A program made the position numbers and the translations under genes. DNA of 64,000 nucleotides from Mycobacterium sp. IS-1742. Its GTDB lineage: Bacteria > Actinomycetota > Actinomycetes > Mycobacteriales > Mycobacteriaceae. The stretch is taken from the NCBI RefSeq assembly GCF_001500125.1, contig NZ_LQIV01000006.1, positions 91,024-155,023 on the forward strand, written 5' to 3'. The notes below the pieces were generated by a model, which had not been told where the DNA came from, did not search any database, and worked only from the letters and a program-made list of their open reading frames with translations. Positions 29,390 to 41,733 of the stretch are shown piece after piece (the first letter of the stretch is position 1; each line of letters begins with the position of its first letter).

Positions 29390-30607
29390 TCACATGCCGA
29401 GCGCGGAATAGGTGCGTCGCACGAACTTCGGCTGCACCGACTGCAGTTTCATCAGCGAGGTGTTGCCCGCCACCGCGGCCGCGGCGTCGGCGCCGAAGTT
29501 GGGCAGGTTCTGGATGAGGTAGATCAGGATCAGGTCGGCGCTCGGGTCGGCCTGCCACCACGTGCCGTAGGCGCCGGGCCAGCTGAACGTGCCCAGTCCG
29601 CCGGGCCCGAACAGCTGGCGCGACTTGGCGGGGTCGGTGACGACCGACAGGTTCAGTCCGAAACCCCGCCCGAGCCAGAACGGCATTCCGAGGAACGGGT
29701 GCTGCTTCTGCTCGGCGGTCAACCGGTCGGTGCGCATCGACCGCACGGAGTCCTCCGAGAGGACCCGCACCCCGTCGACCTCGCCGCCGGCGAGCAGCAT
29801 CCGGGCGAAGCGCAGATAGTCGTCGGCGGTGGAGAACAGGTTCGCCCCGCCCATGCAGAACGGCGGCGGGCTCGCCGGCGGCGGACCCATCGCATCGTGG
29901 CTGAGGGTGTCGTCGCTGGTGAGCTTGTACATCGTCGCGACCCGCCCCCGGTTGTGCGGCGCGACGTGGAACGCGGTGTCGGCCATGCCGAGCGGCCCGA
30001 GGATGCGGTCGGTGAGCACATCCTGCAGCGGTTTGCCCTCGATGCGCTCGAGCAGGATGCCGAGCACATCGGTGGCGTTGCTGTAGGTCAACCGGTCACC
30101 CGGCTGGTGCTCCAGCGGCAGCGCGCCGATCTCCGCCAGCCAGGCGTCGGGGTTCTGCTTGGCCGAGATCCGCCCGTACGCGCGCGCCAGCGGCCCCCCG
30201 ACGGAGAAGAAGTAGGCCAGCCCGCTGCGGTGGGTCATCAGGTCGTCGACGGTGATCGCCCGGCGGGCGGGGTGGGTGCGGTCCAGCGGGCCGCCCGGGG
30301 TGTCGAGCACCTGCATGTCGGCCAGCTCCGGCAGCCACCTGGTGACCGGATCGCTCAGCGCGAACCGGCCCTCCTCGAGCAGGCTCATGGCCGCCGCCAC
30401 CGTCACGGGCTTCGTCATCGACGCGATCCGGAAGATCGTGTCGCGCCGCATGGGTAGGTTCGCGCCGATGTCGCGGTGGCCGAGTTCGTTCACCTGCACC
30501 ACGCGCCCCGCCTGCCAGACCAGCGTGACGGCGCCGGACAGCAGCCCGGCGTCGATGGCCTCGCGGATGGACGCCTGATTGCCCGCCAACTTCCCTGCCG
30601 GATTCAC
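29390..30607 (-). CDS. class C beta-lactamase-like serine hydrolase/esterase
   Basis: A 405-residue protein of the beta-lactamase/EstB fold. The nucleophile tetrad is SMTK at 63-66 (IASMTKPVTVAAAM), the general-base tyrosine lies in TYSNATDVLG, and later parts include GGANLFSTADDYLRFARM. No signal peptide is visible, which argues for an intracellular esterase over a beta-lactamase. GTG start. It is divergent from pyrR and upstream of the FAD monooxygenase on the same strand; an oxygenase plus an esterase could act on one substrate in turn. Confidence 0.87.
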   Translation of the reverse strand: MNPAGKLAGNQASIREAIDAGLLSGAVTLVWQAGRVVQVNELGHRDIGANLPMRRDTIFRIASMTKPVTVAAAMSLLEEGRFALSDPVTRWLPELADMQVLDTPGGPLDRTHPARRAITVDDLMTHRSGLAYFFSVGGPLARAYGRISAKQNPDAWLAEIGALPLEHQPGDRLTYSNATDVLGILLERIEGKPLQDVLTDRILGPLGMADTAFHVAPHNRGRVATMYKLTSDDTLSHDAMGPPPASPPPFCMGGANLFSTADDYLRFARMLLAGGEVDGVRVLSEDSVRSMRTDRLTAEQKQHPFLGMPFWLGRGFGLNLSVVTDPAKSRQLFGPGGLGTFSWPGAYGTWWQADPSADLILIYLIQNLPNFGADAAAAVAGNTSLMKLQSVQPKFVRRTYSALGM

Positions 30608-30650
30608 GCCGCCCAGGCTAGCCAGGACCGGGACGATGCCGCTGCGGTGG

Positions 30651-30720
30651 TAGGCTTCCCGCAGTTTGACATCCTTTAACGATCCGTCCGGCGAGGCGGA
30701 GAAGGAGGTCCGGATCGCGC
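30651..30720 (+). promoter_or_regulatory. pyr operon promoter -10 and PyrR-binding leader
   Basis: A TANNNT -10 (TAGGCT, 30651-30656) predicts a leader beginning near 30663. Within it, GATCCG (30681-30686) can pair with CGGATC (30711-30716) to form a hairpin. Its loop region TCCGGCGAGGCGGAG resembles the conserved purine-rich PyrR-binding loop. The ribosome site AAGGAGG (30702-30708) lies inside this structure. In M. smegmatis PyrR represses pyr translation by binding such a leader, so UMP-bound PyrR should block pyrR start here. No good -35 was seen. Confidence 0.7.
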
Positions 30721-31296
30721 GTGGGCAGTCCTGACACCCCCGACCGGGAATTGATGACCGCGGCGGATGTGGCTCGCACCATTTCCCGTATCGCCCACCA
30801 GATCATCGAGAAGACGGCCCTCGACGGCCCCGACGCGCCACGGGTGGTGCTGCTCGGCATCCCGACCCGCGGGGTGACCCTGGCGGCCCGGCTGGCCGAG
30901 AGGATCAAGACCTTCTCGGAGGTGACGGTCCCGCACGGCGGTCTGGACATCACGCTCTACCGCGACGATCTGGACACCAAGCCGCCGCGGCCGCTGGAGG
31001 ACACCTCGATCCCGGCGGGCGGCATCGACAACGCGCTGGTGATCCTCGTCGACGACGTGCTCTACACCGGGCGTTCGGTACGCGCCGCGTTGGACGCGCT
31101 GCGCGACATCGGCCGCCCGAACATCGTGCAGCTGGCGGTGCTGGTCGACCGCGGGCACCGCGAACTGCCCCTCCGCGCCGATTACGTCGGCAAGAACGTG
31201 CCCACCTCGCGCAGCGAGAACGTCAAGGTGCGCCTGGCGGAGACCGACGAGGTCGAGGGGATCTGGATCGCACCGCACGGCGGGCCGCGGCGATGA
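30721..31296 (+). CDS. pyrR: bifunctional pyr operon regulator/uracil phosphoribosyltransferase PyrR
   Basis: A 191-residue type I PRTase-fold protein. [21 protein letters not shown] near 102-122 is the PRPP-binding loop. [19 protein letters not shown] and [20 protein letters not shown], the last basic face included, complete the family pattern. It binds pyr mRNA when UMP is high and has weak uracil PRTase activity. GTG 30721 lies 12 bp after the AAGGAGG ribosome site. Its stop overlaps the ATG of the repeat-encoded mini-ORF that separates it from pyrB. Confidence 0.96.
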   Translation: MGSPDTPDRELMTAADVARTISRIAHQIIEKTALDGPDAPRVVLLGIPTRGVTLAARLAERIKTFSEVTVPHGGLDITLYRDDLDTKPPRPLEDTSIPAGGIDNALVILVDDVLYTGRSVRAALDALRDIGRPNIVQLAVLVDRGHRELPLRADYVGKNVPTSRSENVKVRLAETDEVEGIWIAPHGGPRR

Positions 31297-31391
31297 GCGC
31301 TTGCGCGAAGAGCAGAGAGCCGGCGATGAGCGCTTGCGCGAAGAGCAGAGAGCCGGCGATGAGCGCTTGCGCGAAGAGCAGAGGGCCGGCG
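31293..31391 (+). repeat. three tandem 33-bp repeats, MIRU-like
   Basis: Three 33-bp units occupy 31293-31325, 31326-31358 and 31359-31391; the first two are identical and the third differs by one base (GAGAGCC to GAGGGCC). Each starts with ATGAGCGCTTGCGCGAAGAG. The array sits exactly in an ATGA stop/start junction within an operon and keeps an open frame. This is the behaviour described for mycobacterial interspersed repetitive units (MIRUs), which insert at overlapping stop/start codons. The unit is shorter than the classic 77-101 bp MIRUs. Confidence 0.85.
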
Positions 31392-31415
31392 ATGAGCAGA
31401 GAGGTCGAGCGATGA
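31293..31415 (+). CDS. repeat-encoded 40-residue mini-ORF between pyrR and pyrB
   Basis: An ATG at 31293 overlaps the pyrR TGA, and the frame ends in a TGA (31413-31415) that overlaps the pyrB ATG at 31412. The predicted peptide is three copies of an 11-residue unit ([11 protein letters not shown], with Gly for Glu in the third copy) followed by MSREVER. The peptide itself is unlikely to be functional. The frame probably keeps ribosomes moving from pyrR into pyrB, so that PyrR control of the first gene still reaches the rest. This is inference from the two ATGA couplings. Confidence 0.55.
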   Translation: MSACAKSREPAMSACAKSREPAMSACAKSRGPAMSREVER

Positions 31416-32365
31416 CGAGACACCTGCTGACCGCGGCGGACCTGACCCGCGACGAGGCCACCGCGATCCTCGACGACGCCGACCGCTTCAGCCAGGCGCT
31501 GGTGGGGCGCGAGGTCAAGAAGCTGCCGACGCTGCGCGGGCGGACCGTGATCACGATGTTCTACGAGAACTCCACCCGCACCCGGGTGTCGTTCGAGGTC
31601 GCGGGGAAGTGGATGAGCGCCGACGTGATCAACGTCAGCGCCTCGGGTTCGTCTGTGGCCAAGGGGGAGTCGCTGCGTGACACGGCTCTCACCCTGCGCG
31701 CTGCCGGAGCCGACGCGCTGATCATCCGGCATCCCGCCTCCGGCGCTGCCCAGCAGCTCGCGGAGTGGACCGCAGAGGACGGCGGCCACGGTCCGTCGGT
31801 GATCAACGCCGGGGACGGCACGCACGAACACCCGACCCAGGCGCTGCTCGACGCGCTGACCCTGCGCCAGCGGCTGGGCGGCATCGAGGGCAGGCGGGTG
31901 GTGATCGTCGGTGACGTCCTGCACAGCCGAGTCGCCCGCTCCAACGTCCTGCTGCTGCACACCCTCGGGGCGGAGGTGGTGCTGGTGGCGCCGCCGACGC
32001 TGCTCCCGGTCGGTGTGCACCAGTGGCCGGTGACGGTGTCCCACGAGTTGGACGCCGAACTGCCCGCCGCCGACGCCGTGCTCATGCTGCGGGTGCAGGC
32101 CGAGCGGATGAACGGCGGCTTCTTCCCGTCCGCCCGTGAGTATTCCGTGCGCTACGGCCTGTCGGAGAAGCGTCAGGCGTTGCTGTCCGACGCCGCGGCG
32201 GTGCTGCACCCCGGACCGATGCTGCGAGGCATGGAGATCTCCTCCTCGGTCGCAGACTCGTCGCAATCAGCTGTGCTGCAACAGGTTTCCAACGGTGTGC
32301 ACGTGCGTATGGCGGTGCTCTTCCATCTGCTCGTCGGTGCGGAACAGGAGGCGATCAGCGCATGA
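31412..32365 (+). CDS. pyrB: aspartate carbamoyltransferase catalytic subunit
   Basis: A 317-residue ATCase catalytic chain (carbamoyl phosphate plus aspartate). The carbamoyl-phosphate motif is [13 protein letters not shown] near 50-62, followed by [24 protein letters not shown], the [13 protein letters not shown] segment and [14 protein letters not shown] 31412 is the correct start, at the family N-terminus ([15 protein letters not shown]). A longer in-frame start at 31301 would translate the tandem repeat in a second frame. No pyrI regulatory-subunit gene is present. Confidence 0.96.
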   Translation: MTRHLLTAADLTRDEATAILDDADRFSQALVGREVKKLPTLRGRTVITMFYENSTRTRVSFEVAGKWMSADVINVSASGSSVAKGESLRDTALTLRAAGADALIIRHPASGAAQQLAEWTAEDGGHGPSVINAGDGTHEHPTQALLDALTLRQRLGGIEGRRVVIVGDVLHSRVARSNVLLLHTLGAEVVLVAPPTLLPVGVHQWPVTVSHELDAELPAADAVLMLRVQAERMNGGFFPSAREYSVRYGLSEKRQALLSDAAAVLHPGPMLRGMEISSSVADSSQSAVLQQVSNGVHVRMAVLFHLLVGAEQEAISA

Positions 32366-33672
32366 GCCTGCTGATCCGCGGGGTGCGTCTCTACGGTGAG
32401 GGCGTTCCCGTCGACGTGCTCGTCGAGGACGGTCAGATCGCCGGCATCGGGTCGGGGTTGCCCGTACCCGAGGATGTCGACGCCGTCGATGCGCACGGCC
32501 AGGTCCTGCTGCCCGGGTTCGTCGACCTGCACACCCATCTGCGCGAGCCCGGCCGGGAGTACGCCGAGGACATCGAAACCGGTTCGGCGGCAGCGGCGCT
32601 CGGCGGCTACACCGCCGTCTTCGCCATGGCCAACACCACACCGGTGGCCGACAGCCCGGTGGTCACCGACCACGTGTGGCACCGCGGTCAGCAGGTCGGG
32701 CTGGTGGACGTGCACCCGGTCGGCGCGGTCACGATGGGACTCGAGGGCCGTCAACTCACCGAGATGGGCATGATGGCCGCCGGCGTGGGTCAGGTGCGGA
32801 TGTTCTCCGACGACGGTGTGTGCGTCGACGATCCGCTGATCATGCGCCGCGCACTCGAATACGCGTCCGGGTTGGGTGTGCTGATCGCCCAGCACGCCGA
32901 GGAACCCCGGCTGACCGTCGGCGCCGTCGCCCACGAGGGACCCAACGCGGCCCGGCTCGGGCTGGCCGGCTGGCCCCGCGCCGCCGAGGAGTCGATCGTC
33001 ATCCGGGACGCACTGCTGGCGCGCGACGCCGGTGCCCGCGTGCACATCTGCCACGCGTCGACCGCGGGCACGGTCGAACTGCTGAGGTGGGCCAAGGACC
33101 AGGGCATCGCAATCACCGCGGAGGTCACCCCGCACCACCTGCTGCTCGACGACAGCCGCCTGGCGACCTACGACGGCCGCAACCGCGTCAACCCGCCGCT
33201 GCGGGAGGCCGCAGACGCCGAGGCGTTGCGCCGGGCACTGGCCGACGGGGTCATCGACTGCGTGGCGACCGACCACGCCCCGCACGCCGAACACGAGAAG
33301 ATGTGCGAGTTCGCCGCCGCCCGGCCCGGGATGCTCGGCCTGCAGACCGCGCTGTCGGTGGTGGTGCGGACCATGGTCGAACCCGGCCTGCTGACCTGGC
33401 GTGACGTGGCGCGGGTCATGAGCGAGGCCCCGGCCCGCATCGTCGGGCTCCCCGATCAGGGCCGTCCGCTGGAGGTCGGGGAGCCGGCCAACCTGACCGT
33501 CGTCGACCCCGACGCCACCTGGACCGTCAACGGTTCCGCACTCGCCAGCCGCTCGGACAACACCCCCTTCGAGGAGATGACCCTGCCCGCGGCGGTGACG
33601 CTGACCCTGCTGCGCGGCAAGGTGACCGCCCGCGACGGCAAGAGCGAAGCGCCCGGGGGATCGGCGCTGTGA
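32362..33672 (+). CDS. pyrC: dihydroorotase
   Basis: A 436-residue type I dihydroorotase of the amidohydrolase superfamily. Metal ligands are in [10 protein letters not shown] near 53-62, the histidines in QHAEEP and HICHAST, and the aspartate in [13 protein letters not shown] near 300-312. It closes carbamoyl aspartate to dihydroorotate. ATGA overlap with pyrB at the start and GTGA overlap with the next gene at the end; this order is the standard actinobacterial pyr operon. Confidence 0.96.
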   Translation: MSLLIRGVRLYGEGVPVDVLVEDGQIAGIGSGLPVPEDVDAVDAHGQVLLPGFVDLHTHLREPGREYAEDIETGSAAAALGGYTAVFAMANTTPVADSPVVTDHVWHRGQQVGLVDVHPVGAVTMGLEGRQLTEMGMMAAGVGQVRMFSDDGVCVDDPLIMRRALEYASGLGVLIAQHAEEPRLTVGAVAHEGPNAARLGLAGWPRAAEESIVIRDALLARDAGARVHICHASTAGTVELLRWAKDQGIAITAEVTPHHLLLDDSRLATYDGRNRVNPPLREAADAEALRRALADGVIDCVATDHAPHAEHEKMCEFAAARPGMLGLQTALSVVVRTMVEPGLLTWRDVARVMSEAPARIVGLPDQGRPLEVGEPANLTVVDPDATWTVNGSALASRSDNTPFEEMTLPAAVTLTLLRGKVTARDGKSEAPGGSAL

Positions 33673-34187
33673 ACACCGGAACGCTCGTCACGTCGCTCGT
33701 CATGGCGGCCGTCATCGTCGTGGCGATCGGGCTGCTGATCCGGGCCATGATGCGCGGGTGGCGCAGACGGGCCGAACGGCAGGTCGAGCTGGTCGGCACG
33801 CTGCCGCCGCTGCCCGATATCGTGGGTCAGGCCGTCATCCCGGCGATGAAGGGGCTCTATGTCGGCAGCACGCTGGCGCCGAACTGGCACGAACGCGTCG
33901 TCGTCGGTGATCTCGGTTACCGCACGAAGGCGGTGCTGACCCGCTACCCCGAGGGGATCATGGTGCAGCGCAGCGGCGCCCGCCCGATCTGGATCCCGGC
34001 GGAATCGGTGACCGCGATCCGCACCGAACGCGGCATGGTGGGCAAGGTGGTTCCCGGGGGCAGGGCGCCGTCCCACGAGGGAATCCTCGCCATCCGGTGG
34101 CGGCTGCCGTCGGGCATCGAGATCGACACCGGATTCCGCGGCGACGACCGCACGAAGTACGACCGCTGGCTGGAGGAAATAGCGTGA
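33669..34187 (+). CDS. PH-like domain membrane protein in pyr operon
   Basis: A 172-residue protein with one N-terminal membrane helix at about 8-30 ([19 protein letters not shown]), then a soluble PH-like beta domain of about 130 residues ([38 protein letters not shown]). It is the counterpart of the small gene between pyrC and carA in mycobacteria (Rv1382). Function is unknown. Both ends overlap neighbouring genes by GTGA, so it is made in step with the pyrimidine enzymes; a membrane role linked to them is only a guess. Confidence 0.8.
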   Translation: MNTGTLVTSLVMAAVIVVAIGLLIRAMMRGWRRRAERQVELVGTLPPLPDIVGQAVIPAMKGLYVGSTLAPNWHERVVVGDLGYRTKAVLTRYPEGIMVQRSGARPIWIPAESVTAIRTERGMVGKVVPGGRAPSHEGILAIRWRLPSGIEIDTGFRGDDRTKYDRWLEEIA

Positions 34188-35307
34188 GCAACAAGGTGGC
34201 CCTGCTCGTCCTGGAGGACGGGCGGGTCTTCACCGGGGTGCCCTACGGCGCCGTCGGGCAGACGCTCGGTGAGGCCGTGTTCTCGACCGGGATGTCGGGA
34301 TACCAGGAAACCCTCACCGACCCGAGCTACTACGGCCAGATCGTGGTCGCGACCGCACCGCAGATCGGCAACACGGGCTGGAACCACGAGGACGCCGAGA
34401 GCCGCGGCGACAAGATCTGGGTGGCCGGCTACGCCGTCCGCGATCCGTCGCCGCGCGCCTCGAACTGGCGCGCCACCGGCACCCTCGACGACGAACTGGT
34501 CCGCCAGGGCATCGTCGGCGTCGCCGGCATCGACACCCGTGCCCTGGTACGGCACCTGCGCACCCGCGGCGCGATGAAGGCGGGCATCTTCAGTGGTCCG
34601 GCTCTGGCCGACACCGCCGAACTGCTCGAGCGGGTCCGCAGCCAACCGGGGATGCTCGGCGCGAGCCTGGCGGAGAAGGTCAGCACCGACGAGGTCTACA
34701 TCGTGGAACCCGAAGGCGCACATCGATTCACCGTCGCGGCGATCGACCTCGGCATCAAGACCAACACCCCGCGCAACTTCGCGCGGCGCGGCATCCGCAG
34801 CCACGTCCTCCCGGTGACCGCGACGTTCGAGCAGATCGCCGAGCTCAAACCCGACGGGGTGTTCCTGTCCAACGGGCCAGGTGATCCGGCGGCGGCCGAC
34901 CACGTCGTCGAGGTCACCCGCGAAGTGCTCGGCGCGGGAATCCCGCTGTTCGGCATCTGCTTCGGCAACCAGATCCTCGGCCGGGCGCTCGGTCGCGGCA
35001 CCTACAAGATGGTGTTCGGCCACCGCGGCATCAATGTGCCGGTGATGGACCACGCCACCGGTCGCGTCGCGATCACCGCGCAGAACCACGGCTTCGCCCT
35101 CGAAGGCGAGGCGGGTGAGCGTTTCGACACCCCGTTCGGCGAGGCGGTCGTGAGCCACACTTGCGCGAACGACGGGGTCGTCGAGGGCGTCAAACTCGTC
35201 GACGGGCGGGCCTTCTCGGTGCAGTACCACCCCGAGGCCGCCGCCGGCCCACACGACGCGAACTACCTGTTCGACCAGTTCGTCGACCAGATGGCAGAGG
35301 AGAAGTA

Positions 35308-35308
<1 letters not shown>
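34184..35308 (+). CDS. carA: carbamoyl-phosphate synthase small subunit
   Basis: A 374-residue glutamine-hydrolysing subunit. The N-terminal domain begins [20 protein letters not shown]. The C-terminal class I amidotransferase has nucleophile Cys259 in [11 protein letters not shown] and His349/Glu351 in [15 protein letters not shown] 34184 overlaps the previous stop, and the TAATG junction with carB shares one base. Ammonia made here passes to CarB for carbamoyl phosphate used in both pyrimidine and arginine synthesis. Confidence 0.97.
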
Positions 35309-38646
<3,338 letters not shown>

Positions 38647-38647
38647 G

Positions 38648-39463
38648 GTGCACGGCTTCGGGCGCCGGCTCGCCGGGGCGGTGTCCGAGCGGGGGCCGCT
38701 CTGTCCGGGCATCGATCCGCACCCGGAGCTGCTGACGGGGTGGGGACTGTCGGCCGACGCCGACGGGCTGCGCCGGTTCTGTGACATCTGCGTGAGCGCG
38801 TTCGCGGAGTTCGCGATCGTCAAACCGCAGGTGGCGTTCTTCGAGGCGTACGGGTCGGCGGGGTTCGCGGTGCTCGAACACACGATCGCCGCATTGCGCT
38901 CGCACGGTGTGCTGGTGCTGGCGGACGCCAAGCGCGGTGACATCGGCTCGACGATGGCCGCCTACGCCCAGGCGTGGGCGGGGGAGTCGCCGCTGGCCGC
39001 CGACGCGGTCACCGCGTCGCCGTACCTGGGCTTCGGTTCGTTGCAGCCGCTGCTCGACTGCGCCGCCGCGCACGGTCGCGGGGTGTTCGTGCTCGCCGCC
39101 ACCTCCAACCCGGAGGGCGCGAGCGTGCAGCGCGCGGTGGTCGGCGGCGCCACCGTCGCCCAGTCGATCGTCGACGCCGCGGCCGCGGTGAATCGGGGCG
39201 GCGACGGTCCGGGGTCGGTCGGCGTCGTCGTCGGCGCCACGGTCGCCGAACCGCCCGACGTGAGCGCGCTGGGCGGTCCGGTGCTGGTGCCCGGTGTCGG
39301 CGCCCAGGGGGGCCGTCCGGAGGCACTCGGCGGCCTGGGGGGCGCCCGGCCCGGACAGCTGTTGCCCACGGTGTCGAGGGAGGTGCTGCGTGCCGGCCCT
39401 GACGTCGTGGCGCTGCGCGGTGCCGCGGAGCGGATGCGCGACGCCGTGGCGTATCTCGCGTGA
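38648..39463 (+). CDS. pyrF: orotidine 5'-phosphate decarboxylase (mycobacterial type)
   Basis: A 271-residue OMP decarboxylase of the long subfamily typical of mycobacteria. The catalytic DxKxxD pattern is [16 protein letters not shown] near 95-110. [12 protein letters not shown] is near the N-terminus and [19 protein letters not shown] is the phosphate-binding region. It makes UMP. GTG start 1 bp after the carB stop. Its end overlaps a small membrane-protein gene by GTGA. In M. tuberculosis PE/PPE genes follow pyrF; here they are absent. Confidence 0.95.
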   Translation: MHGFGRRLAGAVSERGPLCPGIDPHPELLTGWGLSADADGLRRFCDICVSAFAEFAIVKPQVAFFEAYGSAGFAVLEHTIAALRSHGVLVLADAKRGDIGSTMAAYAQAWAGESPLAADAVTASPYLGFGSLQPLLDCAAAHGRGVFVLAATSNPEGASVQRAVVGGATVAQSIVDAAAAVNRGGDGPGSVGVVVGATVAEPPDVSALGGPVLVPGVGAQGGRPEALGGLGGARPGQLLPTVSREVLRAGPDVVALRGAAERMRDAVAYLA

Positions 39464-39948
39464 CCGCCTACGACGTCGCCGCGTGGTCGGATTTCGCGCA
39501 GACCGTGTCCGGCGGTGCCGCCGCCCTGGCCGGCCTGCTGTTCGTCGGGTTGTCGCTCAACCTCGACGACATCCTGCGACACCCGGGCGTCCCCGCGCGC
39601 GCCGCTGCCACGCTGTCGCTGACGATCTCGATCCTGCTGGTCACGGTGTTCCTCGCGACACCCGGTCAGCCGCCCGCGGTGCTCGGCGCGGAGATCGGCG
39701 GGCTGGGCGCTGCGATGGCGGCCGGCTCGGTGTGGGCCGGCCGGCACCAGGGCGGCGGCCGCTCCACCACGTTCCGCGTGTACACGCTCCTGATTCTGCT
39801 GGTGCCGTCGGTGCTGCTCGTCTTCGCGGGACTGTCGCTGTCTCTGCAGTGGGGTGGCGGGCTCTACTGGATGACCGCCGGTGTCGTGGCGGCCTTCCTC
39901 GCGGCCAGTGCGAACTCCTGGGTGCTGCTCGTCGAGATCAAGCGGTAG
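39460..39948 (+). CDS. small four-helix membrane protein of unknown function
   Basis: A 162-residue membrane protein with four hydrophobic segments at about 17-36, 46-67, 105-130 and 133-155, and short charged loops. I recognise no named family with certainty. It is coupled to pyrF by a GTGA overlap, making it the last gene of the pyr operon here. It occupies the place where M. tuberculosis carries a PE/PPE pair. Codon third positions are GC-rich as in neighbours, so it is a real gene. Confidence 0.75.
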   Translation: MTAYDVAAWSDFAQTVSGGAAALAGLLFVGLSLNLDDILRHPGVPARAAATLSLTISILLVTVFLATPGQPPAVLGAEIGGLGAAMAAGSVWAGRHQGGGRSTTFRVYTLLILLVPSVLLVFAGLSLSLQWGGGLYWMTAGVVAAFLAASANSWVLLVEIKR

Positions 39949-40411
39949 CGCGGTCGATCGCGATCGAGTGTTAACCCAGGGCGGACGTCCGCCCCGGGAA
40001 GCGCCGTGACGACACACTCGACGCCGTGCTCGCACAGTCGCGGCGCCGGCCGCTGCGCCGCCCTCGACACGCCCGACACGCCGTGACCAGCGAAAATTTA
40101 AGTTCCGGCGGACGCCCGCCGAACCCTCTACCTGCACTTCAGACCCGGCCGGGGGCGCCCGCAGACGCGTCACCGGTGCAAAACCCCTGCTGGACAGGGG
40201 GATCCGCGGTTTCGGCGATGTTGCCGGTCGCGCGACGCGCCGACCCCGAACCGCCTCGCGCACCACTACACGCTGGGCTTTTGATCGAGAAACGCGGGGG
40301 TGGGGTTAGCTTTCGTCGGGATGCGTGGGTACGGTCGTCGTCGCTGGCTGGTTCTACCAGCCGAGACAGAAAAAGATGGCCGAGAGAAATCGCCAGAGAC
40401 GGAGGAACCCC
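39949..40411. other. 463-bp non-coding region upstream of mihF
   Basis: No frame here has good coding character or a recognisable domain. An A/T-rich patch (AAAATTTAAG, 40094-40103) and a TANNNT element (TAGCTT, 40307-40312) are visible. The nearest -35-like TTGATC (40281-40286) is 20 bp upstream of it, wider than usual. mIHF is a highly expressed nucleoid protein, so its promoter and leader probably lie here. An in-frame upstream extension of mihF from ATG 40325 is less likely than the GTG with a proper ribosome site. Confidence 0.5.
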
Positions 40412-40729
40412 GTGGCCCTTCCCCAGTTGACCGACGAACAGCGCGCGGCAGCGTTGGAGAAGGCTGCTGCCGCACGTCGAGCGCGTGCCGAGCTCAAAGA
40501 TCGGCTGAAGCGCGGCGGCACCAACCTCAAGCAGGTGCTCAAGGACGCCGAGACCGACGAGGTCTTGGGCAAGATGAAGGTCTCCGCGCTGCTGGAGGCG
40601 TTGCCGAAGGTGGGCAAGGTCAAGGCGCAGGAGATCATGACCGAACTCGAGATCGCCCCGACCCGCCGGCTGCGTGGGCTTGGCGACCGCCAGCGCAAGG
40701 CTCTGCTCGAGAAGTTCGATCAGTCCTAG
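40412..40729 (+). CDS. mihF: mycobacterial integration host factor (mIHF)
   Basis: A 105-residue, helical, basic nucleoid-associated protein that bends DNA and supports phage L5 integration and nucleoid structure. [20 protein letters not shown] starts the protein. [20 protein letters not shown] with a helix-hairpin-like turn and [21 protein letters not shown] form the C-terminal DNA-binding part. GTG 40412 is chosen because GGAGG lies 6 bp upstream and the product matches the active 105-residue form. gmk follows 10 bp later. Confidence 0.95.
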   Translation: MALPQLTDEQRAAALEKAAAARRARAELKDRLKRGGTNLKQVLKDAETDEVLGKMKVSALLEALPKVGKVKAQEIMTELEIAPTRRLRGLGDRQRKALLEKFDQS

Positions 40730-40739
40730 GGCGCACACG

Positions 40740-41336
40740 TTGAACACCGGCCGAGGGGTCGGACGGGTCGTAGTCCTGTCCGGCCCCTCCGCTGTCGGGA
40801 AGTCCACCGTCGTGCGGTGCCTGCGGGAGCGGGTCCCCGACCTGTACTTCAGCGTCTCCGCCACCACCCGGGCGCCACGACCGGGCGAGGTGGACGGGGT
40901 CGACTACGCCTTCGTGACACCCGAGGCGTTCCAGCAGCTCATCGATGACGGCGCACTCCTGGAGTGGGCCGAGATCCACGGCGGCCTGCACCGCTCCGGT
41001 ACCCCGGCCCGGCCGGTGCGCGAGGCCACCGCGGCGGGCCGGCCGGTCCTCATCGAGGTCGACCTGGCCGGCGCCCGGGCGGTCAAGACCGCCATGCCCG
41101 AGGCGCTGTCGGTGTTCCTGGCGCCGCCCAGTTGGGAGGTGCTGGAGCGCCGCCTGGTCGGGCGTGGCACCGAAACGCCGGAGGTGATGAGCCGACGACT
41201 GGCCACGGCGCGCACCGAGTTGGCCGCACAGAGCGACTTCGACGTGGTGGTCGTGAACAGCCAGTTGGAATCTGCCTGCTCAGAATTGGTATCCTTGCTG
41301 GTGGGCCACACGTCGGCCGGCACGAATCCGGCCTGA
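40740..41336 (+). CDS. gmk: guanylate kinase
   Basis: A 198-residue enzyme phosphorylating GMP to GDP. The P-loop is [10 protein letters not shown] at about 14-23, the GMP-binding region is [19 protein letters not shown], and [17 protein letters not shown] completes the family pattern. The start is unusual: no ATG or GTG lies between the mihF stop and the domain, so TTG 40740 is taken, giving a short leader [12 protein letters not shown] 40674 would lie inside mihF. It belongs to the mihF-gmk-rpoZ-coaBC group. Confidence 0.94.
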   Translation: MNTGRGVGRVVVLSGPSAVGKSTVVRCLRERVPDLYFSVSATTRAPRPGEVDGVDYAFVTPEAFQQLIDDGALLEWAEIHGGLHRSGTPARPVREATAAGRPVLIEVDLAGARAVKTAMPEALSVFLAPPSWEVLERRLVGRGTETPEVMSRRLATARTELAAQSDFDVVVVNSQLESACSELVSLLVGHTSAGTNPA

Positions 41337-41394
41337 TCCGCCCCAAGCAGAGGTGAACCTCTCACCTTCCGCACATCGCCAGGAGATTTTTTAC

Positions 41395-41718
41395 GTGAGC
41401 ACCCCGCACGCCGACGCGCAGTTGACCGCCGTGGACGACCTGACCATCGACGCGGCCGCCGCCGGCGCCTACGACACGCCGCTGGGCATCACCAACCCGC
41501 CCATCGACGAGTTGCTGGACCGGGCGTCGAGCAAGTATGCGCTGGTGATCTACGCCGCCAAGCGCGCCCGCCAGATCAACGACTACTACAACCAGCTCGG
41601 TGACGGCATCCTCGAGTACGTCGGCCCGCTGGTCGAGCCCGGTCTGCAGGAGAAGCCGCTGTCGATCGCGATGCGCGAGATCCACGAGGACCTGCTCGAG
41701 CACACCGAGGGCGAGTAG
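41395..41718 (+). CDS. rpoZ: RNA polymerase omega subunit
   Basis: A 107-residue omega subunit that helps fold and stabilise the beta' subunit. After a variable N-terminus, [20 protein letters not shown] is followed by [20 protein letters not shown], the conserved omega core, and [17 protein letters not shown] at the C-terminus. GTG 41395 is preceded by AGGAG at 41381-41385. In many bacteria rpoZ follows gmk, as here. Confidence 0.95.
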   Translation: MSTPHADAQLTAVDDLTIDAAAAGAYDTPLGITNPPIDELLDRASSKYALVIYAAKRARQINDYYNQLGDGILEYVGPLVEPGLQEKPLSIAMREIHEDLLEHTEGE

Positions 41719-41733
41719 CTCAGGCCTTCCGCA

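Noticed and set aside
30666..30671. TTGACA as the -35 of a pyr promoter
   Set aside because: No -10 lies at proper distance and the site falls inside the leader downstream of the TAGGCT -10.
31293..31391. Tandem 33-bp repeats as a possible CRISPR array
   Set aside because: Units are directly contiguous with no unique spacers and keep an open reading frame between two operon genes.
31301..31411. N-terminal extension of pyrB through the repeats
   Set aside because: It would translate the repeat in a different frame as a charged leader not found in ATCases; ATG 31412 matches the family start.
40325..40411. Upstream ATG extension of mihF
   Set aside because: The GTG at 40412 has GGAGG at good spacing and gives the known 105-residue active form; the extension looks non-conserved.
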